A stretch of DNA of 64,000 nt from Planctomycetota bacterium (GTDB lineage: Bacteria; Planctomycetota; Planctomycetia; Pirellulales; Thermoguttaceae): positions 1-64,000 of the forward strand of contig JAUWNG010000004.1 in NCBI GenBank assembly GCA_030612765.1. Reading direction: 5' to 3'. Below are positions 40,664-51,074 of the stretch, in pieces. Each line of letters starts with the position of its first letter. The first letter of the stretch is position 1. A program made the position numbers and the translations under genes. A model generated the notes under the pieces. It did not search any database and was not told where the DNA came from. It saw only the letters and a program-made list of their open reading frames with translations.

Positions 40664-41785
40664 CTATCGACTCCCGACCGGCCCCGGCGGGGAATCGGCT
40701 TCACGATCGCTGAAGGTTACGATCCAGTGAATGTATCCGATCATGTAATGGTCTTCGATAAATGCTGGTGCCTCTACTGGAGCACTTCTTCTTTTTCGCC
40801 GGAGCCGCCTCGGCTGGTCCCTGAGTCGTTTCTGCCAGTCTTCAAACTCCGCCTCAGTCATAGGTTCTGGACCGCCGGAGTATGCTATCGCCGAAGTCAC
40901 ATCGTCGTCATTGGCAGCTCGCGCAACCATCTCGGGCCGCCGAAATTTGTATCCATCATTGATGAACCAAACGAGATTCCCGCAATGAGAGAACGTCGGA
41001 AACACTCGCGGCACGAGGTCACCACCATGAACAAAGCGTAAGTACCTTCCCTTTAACTCCGAATTCAGGAAGTGAGCAAGTTGGCCGTTTACGACAAGTG
41101 GCTGCCCAAAGGTGACCAATCCGGCGGGCTTGATACCACCGCTCGCGATGCACTCGTAGGTGAATACGAGAGCCATCGCTCCACCGAGACTGTGGCCAGT
41201 GACCCACACCAGCTTTGTCTCTCCACCATGCTCCTGTACCGCTTCTACAATTCCCTTTAACAATCCTTGCGTCGAGCGGTAAAAGCCACGATGGATTCGA
41301 CCGTGCTCAACTGGGTCGCTGCTAATGCGTGCATCAATCAACCAGTCGCGTAGTTCATACAGGTTGGTCCCTCGGAACGCGACAACCACAGTGCGGTCGT
41401 TTGAAGCCACGTAGGCATACATGGAGCCGAGCGGGAACTCGCTGATCTTCGTCAGACCGAGCTTTTTCAGTGTTGACTCAAGCTCGTAGCCTTCGCTGTA
41501 GGCCGATTCACTAATCTGAGCAAGCGGCAAGATCGGCTCCCAAGGAACCTTCTCGTTGTCAAAATCCCATTTTTGGGCAAGCGGGTTGACAACGATGACG
41601 CCTGGGTCTGGCTCCTTCGGTTGCTTGTGATTGACGACAGTGGGCGTGAACCTGAAAAGGCTGGGATCATGCCTCCATATCCAAAAGACAGAAGCGATAA
41701 TGACACCAAGCACAAACCAGAATGATCGGGAGGCGAGCACTCGTCGCAAGAAGGGCTTTCTCTTTGCAAAATTCCCGTCGCTCAT
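40664..41785 (-). CDS. Class 3 lipase family protein
   Basis: VVVAFRGTN, VWVTGHSLGGAMALVF, FGQPLVVN, HGGDLVPRVFP; N-terminal TM helix. Confidence 0.92.
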   Translation of the reverse strand: MSDGNFAKRKPFLRRVLASRSFWFVLGVIIASVFWIWRHDPSLFRFTPTVVNHKQPKEPDPGVIVVNPLAQKWDFDNEKVPWEPILPLAQISESAYSEGYELESTLKKLGLTKISEFPLGSMYAYVASNDRTVVVAFRGTNLYELRDWLIDARISSDPVEHGRIHRGFYRSTQGLLKGIVEAVQEHGGETKLVWVTGHSLGGAMALVFTYECIASGGIKPAGLVTFGQPLVVNGQLAHFLNSELKGRYLRFVHGGDLVPRVFPTFSHCGNLVWFINDGYKFRRPEMVARAANDDDVTSAIAYSGGPEPMTEAEFEDWQKRLRDQPRRLRRKRRSAPVEAPAFIEDHYMIGYIHWIVTFSDREADSPPGPVGSR

Positions 41786-41813
41786 TTGGCTGTCCTTCCG
41801 CTTGGCAAACGCC

Positions 41814-41841
41814 GGTGCCACTGCTAGCTTGTCCAGCAGTG
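41814..41841 (+). repeat. REP hairpin copy (one stem mismatch) upstream of lipase gene
   Basis: GGTGCCACTGCTAGCTTGTCCAGCAGTG. Confidence 0.85.
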
Positions 41842-41854
41842 TCTGTTGTGGACA

Positions 41855-41914
41855 TGTACGGGTTCCTCTTCTCTGTTCAGCCCCGAAGAGAAAAGAGAAG
41901 AGGAACCCGTACTC
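41855..41914. repeat. Inverted repeat GTACGGGTTCCTCTTCTCT...AGAGAAGAGGAACCCGTAC
   Basis: Perfect 19-bp arms. Confidence 0.9.
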
Positions 41915-41921
41915 CTTCGTC

Positions 41922-42190
41922 TCACGCCAACTTCTTCGCCAACTGCTCTTCCAGAATCTCCCGCACCGTCAGCCCCACGATCACCTTGCCGCTCTTGCGG
42001 AAGAAGGCGTCGATTTCGCGGAGCGCGTCCTCCGTGTAGTCGAAGGCGACGAAGAAGCCCTTGGTGCGGTCCTCGCGCGTCATGACAGCCTCGAACGAGT
42101 CTACGTCCAGCCGGCCGACGCGGTCCTTCTGCTTGACTTGGATCGGTACCAATGTTCCATGAAGTCCAGTTCGCCGGCGTGGCGCGACGG
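41922..42190 (-). pseudogene. Duplicated, frameshifted C-terminal fragment of the adjacent DNA methylase (Mrr-like tail)
   Basis: PIQVKQKDRVGRLDVDSFEAVMTREDRTKGFFVAFDYTEDALREIDAFFRKSGKVIVGLTVREILEEQLAKKLA versus methylase C-term; upstream GELDFMEHWY is in another frame. Confidence 0.85.
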
Positions 42191-42203
42191 TGCGGACATC
42201 CGG

Positions 42204-42512
42204 CTATCGCACAGACATCACTGCCTTTCTGATCGGGTCGCTTATGTCGAGAGCATAGTCGTTCAGCCATTTGTCTCTCTGAGCGGTAGCATAGCATTCC
42301 TGGGCGATCCGCTCAAACGCGTTCGCGACATCCGACTTCCGCGCCCCCGACCGAATGAGCTCGCGGGCTTCCTTACGAGCAAACGCGCACATCGTCTTGA
42401 GTATCATTCCTGATGTTCCGCTGTGACTCTTGGCTGTTTTGAAGTAGCCATCAACAACCTGTCTTGGCACTACTGACATTCGCCACCTCCTTCCGAATTC
42501 TATCGGATTCAC
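42204..42512 (-). CDS. Small hypothetical protein between methylase and its duplicated tail
   Basis: 102-aa ORF; possible start at about 42482 (MSVVPRQVVDGYF). Confidence 0.5.
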   Translation of the reverse strand: MNPIEFGRRWRMSVVPRQVVDGYFKTAKSHSGTSGMILKTMCAFARKEARELIRSGARKSDVANAFERIAQECYATAQRDKWLNDYALDISDPIRKAVMSVR

Positions 42513-44032
42513 GCCAGCTTCTTGGCCAACTCCTCGTCAAGTATCTCCCGCACCGTCAGCGCCACGATCACCTTCCCGGTCTTGCGGAAGAAACGATCGA
42601 TCTCCGTCAACGCATCCGACGAGAAGTCGAACGCGACGAAGAACCCTTTCGTGCGCTCGGCCCGCTCCATCGCCGTCTCGAACGCGTCGATGTCGGGCCG
42701 GCCCGCCTTGTCTTTCTGCTTCACCTGGATCGGGTACCAGTGGTCCATGAAGTCCAACTCGCCGGTTGCCGCCCCGCGCTTCTTCGGGGCGGCCGCGACG
42801 GGGAAGATGCGGCCGTCGATGCCCATGTCGCCGACCTGCGCTTTGTTGGGGATGCCGCCCAGCGCGATGACGGCCCAGTTCTCGAACTCGAACGGCGGCA
42901 TGGCGCGCAATTGCTCGATGCTGCGCGGCAGGTCGCGCACGACGAACCCCTTGCCGGTACGCCAGAGCGCTTCATCCTCGCGAATCTTGCACACGTCGCG
43001 CAGGCGCTTGGCCATGACGCGGCAGGCGGTGGGCGAGATGTCGATGCCGATCCACTGGCGGTTGAGATTCTCCGCCGCCACAAGCGCAGTGCCGCAGCCG
43101 CAGAAGGCGTCAAGGATGATGTCGTTGGGGTTGCTGCTGGAGTTGATGATGCGTTCGAGCAGTGCGAGGGGTTTTTGCGTGGGGTAGCCGAGCCGTTCCG
43201 TGTGAGCGCCTGAGAGCGATTTGATGTCCGACCAAATGCTCTGGACGGGTACGCCCTTTGATTCGTCGATGTACTTCTTCTGGCGAACGTATCCGGTCTT
43301 GGAATAGTGGAGGCGACCCTCCTGCTCCAAACGCTCCATCGTCTCTTTCGAGTATCGCCACGCGCGCGTGTGACCCTTCCATTCAAATACCGGGTTGCCT
43401 TTGGCCTCGCCGCCCGGACCGGTCATCGGCGTGGTCGTGAAGCGACGCCCTGTCTCTGGCTCCTTTAGGCGATAGGTCTCCTCGATGTAGTCCGGGTCAA
43501 GCGGCATATAGAGTTGGTGCCACGTATAGTCGTCGCTACGGGTGTAGAATAGCACCACGTCGTGTACGCGGCCGTAATGGCGCGAGCCTTGTCCCACATC
43601 GTTGTGCGCACCGTAACGCTTCCAAACGATTTCGTTTTGAAAACTACTCTCACCGAGAATCTGGTCGAGCATCACCTTGACGTAGTGGCTGGCGTGCCAG
43701 TCGCAGTGATAGTAAAAGCTGCCGGTTTTTTTGAGCACGCGGGACAGCTCCACGCAGCGCGGCCGCATGTACTCGATGTACGCCTGCGTGCTGGCGTGGC
43801 GGTCCGCGAAGGCCCGCTTCTCCCGGGTCTCGCCCCAAAAAACCTCGTAGTTGCGGTTGCTGTTGAACGGCGGGTCGATGTAGATCAGGTCCACGCAGCC
43901 GTCGGGCAGTTTTTGGAGTTGATCGAGGCAGTCGCCGCAATAGATGATGCGCGTGTCCAACAGCGCCGACGGCCGGCCGACCGGCGCGGCCGCGCGGCGG
44001 GCGGGCTTCGGACTGGAGCGCTTGGGCGACAT
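42509..44032 (-). CDS. Site-specific DNA methyltransferase (N4/N6) with C-terminal Mrr-like restriction domain
   Basis: DLIYIDPPFNSNRNYE, LDAFCGCGTALVAAENLNRQWIGIDIS; C-term GIDGRIF...DHWYPIQVKQKD (D...QxK). Confidence 0.9.
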   Translation of the reverse strand: MSPKRSSPKPARRAAAPVGRPSALLDTRIIYCGDCLDQLQKLPDGCVDLIYIDPPFNSNRNYEVFWGETREKRAFADRHASTQAYIEYMRPRCVELSRVLKKTGSFYYHCDWHASHYVKVMLDQILGESSFQNEIVWKRYGAHNDVGQGSRHYGRVHDVVLFYTRSDDYTWHQLYMPLDPDYIEETYRLKEPETGRRFTTTPMTGPGGEAKGNPVFEWKGHTRAWRYSKETMERLEQEGRLHYSKTGYVRQKKYIDESKGVPVQSIWSDIKSLSGAHTERLGYPTQKPLALLERIINSSSNPNDIILDAFCGCGTALVAAENLNRQWIGIDISPTACRVMAKRLRDVCKIREDEALWRTGKGFVVRDLPRSIEQLRAMPPFEFENWAVIALGGIPNKAQVGDMGIDGRIFPVAAAPKKRGAATGELDFMDHWYPIQVKQKDKAGRPDIDAFETAMERAERTKGFFVAFDFSSDALTEIDRFFRKTGKVIVALTVREILDEELAKKLA

Positions 44033-44129
44033 GCCGGCAGGATAACACGCCTGCGTTTCAGCGTCAACGGCGTACCGCAGACAGGGGCAGCGTTGGCCTC
44101 TGGCCCGTGGCCCTGCCGGGCGGCGTTCA

Positions 44130-44214
44130 CAGGGGACTGTCCCAATTTTCGCGGCGTGAGGGACATTGCCAGACGAATTGACTTGACCGCCGCGAAAATG
44201 GGACTGTCCCCCTT
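44130..44214. repeat. Double-hairpin inverted repeat AGGGGACTGTCCCaATTTTCGCGGC...GCCGCGAAAATGGGACTGTCCCCCT
   Basis: Long inverted arms, each containing GGGAC-T-GTCCC palindrome. Confidence 0.88.
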
Positions 44215-44253
44215 CGTGCCACAACGGTGCCCGCCCCTCCTCGCCAGCAACTA

Positions 44254-45690
44254 CTACATGGTCGACTGCAAGTTCGCCGACTGCGACGGAAGCGTGGCGT
44301 GATCGAGGAAGTCGGCGAGCTTGCTTGCACAGGAAGGCTGTTGCAGCTTGCGGAGCGCCTCGCATTCGATCTGGCGGATGCGTTCCCGAGTGACGGAGAA
44401 AACCTTTCCGACTTCGGAAAGGGTGTAGGAATATCCGTCGGAGAGGCCGTATCGCAAGCGGATGATTTCCCGCTCGCGGTAGTTGAGCGATCCCAACGCC
44501 TCGGCCACGCCGGTGCGAAGCGCGTCTTGGTTGAGGCCCAGCAGTGGATCGTCGAACCGCTTGTCGGGGATCATCTCTCCGAGGTGGTTTTCTCCTTCGT
44601 CGCCCTTCGGATCGTCCAGCGAGATCATTCGCCGGTTTGCCCGCAGCGCGCGTCCGGCCACCGCGACCGAGAGTCCCGCGGCCTTGGCTGTCTCCTCCAG
44701 CGTGGGAGGGGCGGTTTGCTGTTGGGTCAACCGACGGCCGGCGCCGATCACTTTTTCGACGGCGCTGAGCATGTGGACGGGAATGCGGATCGTGCGGCTG
44801 TGGTCGGCGATCGAGCGGCTGATCGCCTGACGGATCCACCAGGTGGCGTAGGTCGAGAACTTGAATCCACGCGAGGCCTCGAACTTGTCGACCGCCCGCA
44901 ACAGACCGGTGTTTCCCTCCTGAATCAAGTCGAGGAAGCTGATTCCGCGGTTGCGATAGCGTTTGGCGATCGAGACCACCAGCCGCAAGTTGGCGGCGGC
45001 AAGTTTTTGGCGGGCGAGATCGTTGGCGCGTTGCAGGACCGCGATGCGGTCCAAGCGGCGTCGAAGCCCGTCGGGCGTATCGCCGGCAATCCTCACCAAA
45101 CGGTGCAACTCCTTACGGACCGCGGCAATCCGCGGCGAAACGGCGCCGCTCTCGCTTTCCGTTTGTCGCAGGAAGGCCAGTTCTCGGACGGCGTCGTCTA
45201 TATGTCGGCTGATTTCCCCAAGCCTCCGCAACACCACCTGAAGATGTTGCAGCCGGACCGGCGTCTCCTCTGCCAGGCGGACCGCCTTGGCCCGGCGGAG
45301 CATCGACCGGCGGCGGATTTCGCGGCGATCGGCGCGCGAGCGACGTTTGGACACGATGGCCGCGAAGTCACCGCGATTGCGCCGCAGCAGGTCGCGCATG
45401 GTGTGCAGGTTAGGACCGATCAGCGCCAGCAAACGTTGTTTTCTCCGACGGTCGGAGAGCGACGCCTCGCAGACCACATCGACGCGCATTTCTCCCAGGG
45501 CTGCCTTTTCCAACATGCCCGCGGCCGCCTGGAGCATATAGTCGCCGGAGAGGATTGCACGGCGGAGTTCCTTGCGCGTTCGGTCGATCCGCCAAGCCGC
45601 TTCGAGTTCTTCCCGGCGGCCGAGCAACGGGGTGCTGCTCATCTGCGTCAGATAAAGCTGGACCGGATCGGTCTGGTTTTCGCCCATCAT
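44254..45690 (-). CDS. RpoD/SigA-like sigma-70 family sigma factor
   Basis: [64 protein letters not shown]-term [18 protein letters not shown]. Confidence 0.95.
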   Translation of the reverse strand: MMGENQTDPVQLYLTQMSSTPLLGRREELEAAWRIDRTRKELRRAILSGDYMLQAAAGMLEKAALGEMRVDVVCEASLSDRRRKQRLLALIGPNLHTMRDLLRRNRGDFAAIVSKRRSRADRREIRRRSMLRRAKAVRLAEETPVRLQHLQVVLRRLGEISRHIDDAVRELAFLRQTESESGAVSPRIAAVRKELHRLVRIAGDTPDGLRRRLDRIAVLQRANDLARQKLAAANLRLVVSIAKRYRNRGISFLDLIQEGNTGLLRAVDKFEASRGFKFSTYATWWIRQAISRSIADHSRTIRIPVHMLSAVEKVIGAGRRLTQQQTAPPTLEETAKAAGLSVAVAGRALRANRRMISLDDPKGDEGENHLGEMIPDKRFDDPLLGLNQDALRTGVAEALGSLNYREREIIRLRYGLSDGYSYTLSEVGKVFSVTRERIRQIECEALRKLQQPSCASKLADFLDHATLPSQSANLQSTM

Positions 45691-45991
45691 GCCACCTTGT
45701 TCCGATTAGCCGAGAAGTGTTCGCCCCGACTTCCCGCTACACGTGGTACGGGAAGTATCGCTGTGTGGTTCGCCGCGAACACGACTCTCACTATCTATTG
45801 TAGACGCCCGAGCAAGGGATAAGTTGCGAAAAACTGCTTGGCTACACTCGCAGGGTTCGTTGCCGCCCCCTCGCGGGTGTCATTAAATCCTCGCTATTCG
45901 CCGTAATTTCACGAATTCCGCCTTTTGACCCTCATATTTCCCCGATCGCCGGGTGTGCAATTAGAATCGATGTATACGGGGGTCGGCGGAT

Positions 45992-46561
45992 ATGGACACC
46001 AAGCGTCAGCCACATTCGGTCGAGACACGGCGAGTCGAGCAGTTCATGGCTCTCTACTCGAGCCATCAGCGGCGGCTCTATCTGTATGCGATTACGCTGT
46101 TGCCCGACTCCGTCGACGCCGAGGACGTGCTCCAAGAGGCGAATCTGGTGCTGTGGCGGAAGTTCAATCAATACCGGCAGGGCACTAATTTCTTCGCTTG
46201 GGCCTGCCAAATCATCCGCTACGAAGTGCTCAAGTATCGCGAGAAGCACGCCCGCTCCGCCAGCCTGTTGGACCCCGACGTGCTGGACCGGCTGGCCGAG
46301 GTGGCGGTGGCGGAAGTCGAACACCTCGACGAGTTCCACCGCAGGGCCTTGATCGATTGCATGTCTCGGCTCAGTCCCGGCGATCGGGAACTGATGCGTC
46401 AGCGTTACGCCGAGGCGATGGCCGTTCGGGCGATGGCCGCGGCCATGAACCGTTCGCCCAACGCCGTCTCCCAATCGCTGGGCCGCGTCCGGCGGCTGCT
46501 GTTGGACTGCATCAACAGCAGCGTCCAGGACCAGGACCGGCAAGGAGGAGATCGGCCATGA
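45992..46561 (+). CDS. ECF sigma-70 family sigma factor
   Basis: DSVDAEDVLQEANLVLWRKF; LSPGDRELMRQRYAEAMAVRAMAAAMNRSPNAVSQSLGRVRRLLLDCI. Confidence 0.93.
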   Translation: MDTKRQPHSVETRRVEQFMALYSSHQRRLYLYAITLLPDSVDAEDVLQEANLVLWRKFNQYRQGTNFFAWACQIIRYEVLKYREKHARSASLLDPDVLDRLAEVAVAEVEHLDEFHRRALIDCMSRLSPGDRELMRQRYAEAMAVRAMAAAMNRSPNAVSQSLGRVRRLLLDCINSSVQDQDRQGGDRP

Positions 46562-48279
46562 ACAACGCCTCCAGCCGCTGGCACGATCTCGATCAATTGT
46601 TGGACCGCGTTCTGGACGGACTCCACTCGAAAGAAGACTCACGGCAACTGAACGATATCCTCCGTACCGACGTGAATGCCTGCCGGCGCTACGTCGCATA
46701 CATGAAATTGCACGGCCGGCTCACCTGGGGCGAGGGACGAGGGTCGGGGGACGAGGGACGAGGGATGGCCGGTTCACCGGCCATTGATCTCCCCGTTGGT
46801 GCGGCGGTTGAACATCCCGTTGGCACGGCGGTTGAACTGCCGTCAGGCCAATGGCCCCGAACCCCGAACCCCGAAGCCCCAATCCCGCCGATCGTCCTCG
46901 ATCTTTCCTCCACTACCCACTATCCACTACCCACCAGCCACTTTTCCGTCGGCAGTTGGGCGTTCTCCTACATGGTCGCCACGGTAATCATGGGCGTGAT
47001 GCTGCTGGGGTTCTGGGCGTACGAAATCACCCATCACCAACATATCGCCGAGGCGCCGTCGCAGTCGGCACCGTCGGACGCCAGAACGGAGATGGTGTTC
47101 GTCGGCCGGATCACCGGAATGGTCGATGTGCAGTGGTCCGACGATCCCCGCTATCTGCCGCCGTTGGGGTTCGCCCACGTTCCCTTAGACAGAAAATACA
47201 TCCTCGACTCCGGGCTGTTGGAAATCACCTACGACTCCGGCGCGAAGGTCATACTCCAGGGGCCTTGCTCTTACGAAGTGGAATCCACCGCCGGCGGCTA
47301 TCTCGCGTTAGGCAAGCTAACGGCGAAGGTAGCGAAGAAGAGGTCAGAGGTCAGAGGTCAGAGGTCAGATCACTATCCACTATCCACTACCCACTATCCA
47401 CTATTTTCCGTCCGTACTCCCACCGCCCTCATCACCGACCTGGGCACCGAGTTCGGCGTCGAAGTCAGCGAGGACGGGCTGTCCGAGTTCCGGGTGTTTC
47501 AAGGGGCCGTGGAAGTGGCGGCGCTGCGCAATGGAAAGGCCGTCGGCCAACCGCGCAAACTCGTCGAGGGGCAAGCCGCCCGGGTGTTTTGGGACGGGGA
47601 CGGGGACGCGTCTTCGCCGAACGCCAGAATTGTCGTCGCCGGGCGCACCGATTCGCGGGGGTTTGTCCGGGCGCTGCCGGCGCCGGTCTTTTGCACGCAT
47701 CAACTCGGCCTGGTCGGGGAGTTCACTGCCGCCAAGGACGACTTGATGGGCGCCGGGCAGCCCACGCTCGCCAAGATCGAACTCAACTCCGGCAAGACGA
47801 TGTATGCCAGCAGCGTTCTGCAACTCAACGATGGCGACGTGTACCACGAGTGGAAGAATACAAAGACCACAACCACCTTCAACCCCTTCGACGGCGCGGT
47901 GGTGACGGTAACGCTCAATACCGACCTGCACCCGCGCGGCTACGACATTCGTTCGATCGTTTCGTTAACCGGCAGCGGCGACAGGCGCGGTCAGGACCGC
48001 TCCTCGCAGAAGTTCGACGTGGCGTATTCGTCGGTCGACGACCCGGACGTCTTTATTCCCTTGCGGTGCGACAAGGGCGCCACGGTAAACCGCGTCTCGC
48101 ACGGCTGGCAGGAATTGCAGGCGACGTTGGCCTGCCGGGCGGAGGACGCCCCGATTGCCCGCGGCGTGGCTAAGCTGCGGTTCGTTTTCCACGACACGGA
48201 TTCCAAAGACCCCGAGTCGATGTACCGCGAGATCGACGTGTTCGGCTCGCCGACCGGGGAGCGAGTGGAAGGGAGGTGA
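46558..48279 (+). CDS. FecR-like trans-envelope regulator partnered with the ECF sigma factor
   Basis: Start overlaps sigma stop (ATGA); TM SYMVATVIMGVMLLGFWAYEI; VRTPTALITDLGTEFGVEVSEDGLSEFRVFQGAVEVA FecR motif. Confidence 0.9.
   Translation: MNNASSRWHDLDQLLDRVLDGLHSKEDSRQLNDILRTDVNACRRYVAYMKLHGRLTWGEGRGSGDEGRGMAGSPAIDLPVGAAVEHPVGTAVELPSGQWPRTPNPEAPIPPIVLDLSSTTHYPLPTSHFSVGSWAFSYMVATVIMGVMLLGFWAYEITHHQHIAEAPSQSAPSDARTEMVFVGRITGMVDVQWSDDPRYLPPLGFAHVPLDRKYILDSGLLEITYDSGAKVILQGPCSYEVESTAGGYLALGKLTAKVAKKRSEVRGQRSDHYPLSTTHYPLFSVRTPTALITDLGTEFGVEVSEDGLSEFRVFQGAVEVAALRNGKAVGQPRKLVEGQAARVFWDGDGDASSPNARIVVAGRTDSRGFVRALPAPVFCTHQLGLVGEFTAAKDDLMGAGQPTLAKIELNSGKTMYASSVLQLNDGDVYHEWKNTKTTTTFNPFDGAVVTVTLNTDLHPRGYDIRSIVSLTGSGDRRGQDRSSQKFDVAYSSVDDPDVFIPLRCDKGATVNRVSHGWQELQATLACRAEDAPIARGVAKLRFVFHDTDSKDPESMYREIDVFGSPTGERVEGR
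46733..46936. repeat. Composite of 7-bp tandem repeats (GGGACGA, CCCGAAC, CCACTAY) inside fecR-like CDS
   Basis: gggacgagggtcgggggacgagggacgaggg; ggccccgaaccccgaaccccgaagccccaatcccg; ccactacccactatccactac. Confidence 0.88.
47339..47405. repeat. Adjacent 7-bp tandem repeats (AGAGGTC x4, CCACTAY x4-5) inside fecR-like CDS
   Basis: aggtcagaggtcagaggtcagaggtcagatcactatccactatccactacccactatccactat. Confidence 0.9.
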
Positions 48280-48451
48280 TGCAACGGACTAAAGCGATAG
48301 CCGGCGGCCAACGGCCGCCGGGAACAACCGAGTTGTAGGGTGCGTGAAACGCACCATGAGCGAGGCAACGCCGTTCTCAGGGTTTATGTTCTCGGAGTGT
48401 TTCCGAGTGCCCGGAGAGAGGCAACACGTTTTACGTACAGGAGTTTTTCCG

Positions 48452-49279
48452 ATGAAAACGAGCAAGTATTACCTTGTCGGCCTTACGGCCATCGTCGTGA
48501 GCCTGATGTGCTGCGGTCCCGTGTCGGCGGAGTATATCTATGACTTCAATGGCTTGACCGCGAATGGAGCTTTGCATGGCCAAGACGGTTGGGCCAAAGA
48601 CGGCGGCAACACCTCGACTGTCCGGGATGAGGCGACGGCTAAAGCCAGTTTTCCAATCGCCGACCAGCCAAACTGGACCGGGTTCAGCGGGAATGTTGTC
48701 AATGGCGTTAGCGATGTTGGTCACTACCGCCTCAACGACGGGAACTGGAGCTTCTCCATCCCAAGTTCCGCGCCGGAAGTCCGGTTCTCGTACACGATTT
48801 TCACCAGAGGTTCCGCGGCGGGAAACGTGGGCAACATGGCCGGGCTCTACATGGGCGACCAGCAACTGTTTCGCTTAGGCGTTAAGTGGGACGAAAACAA
48901 GTGGCGTTTTCGGGACCGCGACAATGACGACACCTTTGCCGTGGGCACCGGCGACGCAACGTTGACGGACAGCCACCAGTCCTACATCCTGACGGCGGTC
49001 CTCGATTTCACCACCGATCCGACGAAAGTCTACGCCGACATGTGGGTGGAAAATCTTACCGCCGGCACTGCCGCGGTGGAAGTGATGAGCGACATCGATC
49101 TGGGCTTGGTGGGTGACGAACTCGACCCATCCAATTGGGATAAGCTCTTCCTCCGACTCAAGACTTCCGGCGCCATAGACGACATGACGGTCACGGCCAT
49201 TCCAGAGCCTTCCACGTTGGCGCTGCTGGCCACGGGCCTGATCGGGCTGCTGTGCTACGCATGGAGGAAGCGAAAGTAA
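48452..49279 (+). CDS. PEP-CTERM secreted protein, unknown function
   Basis: Signal peptide; C-term IPEPSTLALLATGLIGLLCYAWRKRK. Confidence 0.9.
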   Translation: MKTSKYYLVGLTAIVVSLMCCGPVSAEYIYDFNGLTANGALHGQDGWAKDGGNTSTVRDEATAKASFPIADQPNWTGFSGNVVNGVSDVGHYRLNDGNWSFSIPSSAPEVRFSYTIFTRGSAAGNVGNMAGLYMGDQQLFRLGVKWDENKWRFRDRDNDDTFAVGTGDATLTDSHQSYILTAVLDFTTDPTKVYADMWVENLTAGTAAVEVMSDIDLGLVGDELDPSNWDKLFLRLKTSGAIDDMTVTAIPEPSTLALLATGLIGLLCYAWRKRK

Positions 49280-49285
49280 AGTTTA

Positions 49286-49329
49286 GTGGCCGGTGGCCGG
49301 TGGCCGGTGGCCGGTGGTCAGTGGCCGGT
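49286..49329. repeat. 7-bp tandem repeat (GTGGCCG)
   Basis: gtggccggtggccggtggccggtggccggtggtcagtggccgg. Confidence 0.92.
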
Positions 49330-49581
49330 AAACAAGAAAAACTCCCCTCTCCCTTTGGGAGAGGGGCCAGGGGTGAGGGCGGTTGGCGGCGTGGATGAAC
49401 GTGCCGAACGCCGCCCTCACCCTAACCTTTCCCCATGGGGAAAGGGGACAAAATGGATGGTGAATGTGTCGTGGTAGGCGCATCCACCATCCGAGTTTTC
49501 TGCCCTGAAGGGGCGTGGGTTTGCCCAGCCCGGGGCATCGCCCTGGATAAGTTCACGTTCAAGGAGAAAAGGCATTCGATC

Positions 49582-51060
49582 ATGTCGGTCAGCCGGTGTC
49601 CCGCCAAGTGCGGTTGTTGTGGATCGTCGATCAGCCGCAGGAAGTTCGTTGCCGCGGCTTCGACCTCGCTGCTTTCCGCGTCCATGTTGGGCGGGTGGCT
49701 GCCGGGGCGGCTTGCGCTGGCGGGCAAGATCGAACAAAAAGGTCCGGCCGCAAGTTGCGTGCCCGCGATCAAGGCCTGCTTCGTTCGCCGACGGGAGGAA
49801 TACGGCATGGCGTGGCCGGGGCAAATCTACGACGGCGAGGCGGCACGGAAAAAGTACACCAAACAGATTATCGAAACCGCCAAGAAGCTCAACGTAAAAC
49901 TCGATCTGGCGCCAAAGCCGATCCACGGCGAGCACGAAGCTGATGCCTGGGTCGCCGAGGCAACCGCCGCAAAACCCGACGGCCTGCTGGTCGTCCTGCT
50001 CGACCGCCAGCAACACGCCTGGCCAACCGCCTATAAGGCCATCGACAGCAAGATTCCGACGGTCGTCTTTTCGCCCGTGGGAAGCTCGTTCACCACGAAC
50101 ACTCGCCGACTGGCGGGAAAGCCGGGCTGCTTCGTCTGCTCGACCGACGATTTCCGCCAAGTGCAATACGGCATGAAGATGCTCCACGCGCGGGCCAAGA
50201 TGCGGGCTACCCGTTGCCTGGTGATCGCCGGTTCGCGGAGACATGACACCGAGATTCCGCAACTGGGCATCAAACTCCGCTACATTCCCGCCGCAACCTT
50301 CCTCGATGAGTACAACAAAACACCTGTCAACGAGGAAATCCAGGCGATGGCCGGCGAGTTGATCCGAGGGGCGCGCCAACAACGCGGCGCGACGGACCAA
50401 GACGTTATAAACGGGATCAAGAGCTACGTCGTCGCGCGGACGCTCCTGGAGCGCGAGAACGCCGACGCAATTACGATGGACTGCCTCGGCGCGCTGGGTA
50501 AGAGTAAAATCAGCTTGCCTTGCATCGCCTGGTCGAAGATGAACGACGACGGCATACCGGTCGCTTGCGAGGCCGATCTCGGTGCGGTGGCCAGCCACGT
50601 CATGGTACAATACCTGTTCGACCGGCCCGGCTTTCAGCAGGATCCCGTCGCCGAGACCGCGCGACGGGCGATCGTCGGGGCGCATTGTAGCTGTCCGACG
50701 AAGCTGGGCGGCTTCTCCTCGTCGCCGGAGCCGTATGACATCATGCATCACCACGGCGCGCGAGACGCCACCAGACGGACACTCTGGAAGAAAGGGCAGC
50801 GAGTCACTTCCGTCGACGTGATAACGGATTGGAGGAACAAGAAGCCGCCCTCGGAGGCGCTCATTTCCGCCGGAGAGGTGCTGGAGAACGTTTCCGCTCC
50901 GCCTGCCGGTGGTTGCGTCGTTTCCGTGATGGTCAAATTCGACGGCGACACGAACGTGTTGGCGTTTCCGGGCTTTCACCACGTATGGTTTTTTGGCGAT
51001 TACAAGCAAGAGTTGGCGGATTTCTGCCAACTCCTGAACGTTAAGTCAACCATTGTCTGA
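49582..51060 (+). CDS. Tat-exported protein, fucose/arabinose isomerase-like
   Basis: [21 protein letters not shown] twin-arginine leader; body resembles sugar isomerase-like proteins. Confidence 0.7.
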   Translation: MSVSRCPAKCGCCGSSISRRKFVAAASTSLLSASMLGGWLPGRLALAGKIEQKGPAASCVPAIKACFVRRREEYGMAWPGQIYDGEAARKKYTKQIIETAKKLNVKLDLAPKPIHGEHEADAWVAEATAAKPDGLLVVLLDRQQHAWPTAYKAIDSKIPTVVFSPVGSSFTTNTRRLAGKPGCFVCSTDDFRQVQYGMKMLHARAKMRATRCLVIAGSRRHDTEIPQLGIKLRYIPAATFLDEYNKTPVNEEIQAMAGELIRGARQQRGATDQDVINGIKSYVVARTLLERENADAITMDCLGALGKSKISLPCIAWSKMNDDGIPVACEADLGAVASHVMVQYLFDRPGFQQDPVAETARRAIVGAHCSCPTKLGGFSSSPEPYDIMHHHGARDATRRTLWKKGQRVTSVDVITDWRNKKPPSEALISAGEVLENVSAPPAGGCVVSVMVKFDGDTNVLAFPGFHHVWFFGDYKQELADFCQLLNVKSTIV

Positions 51061-51074
51061 ATTGGAGCAGTATT

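Noticed and set aside
44033-44839. N-terminal extension of ORF 42509-44839
   Set aside because: Arg/Pro-rich shadow of the RpoD-like gene and repeat; the methylase starts at about 44032 (MSPKRSSPKPARR).
46198-46557. N-terminal part of ORF 46198-48279
   Set aside because: Overlaps the ECF sigma gene in another frame; the FecR-like protein starts at 46558 (ATGA overlap).
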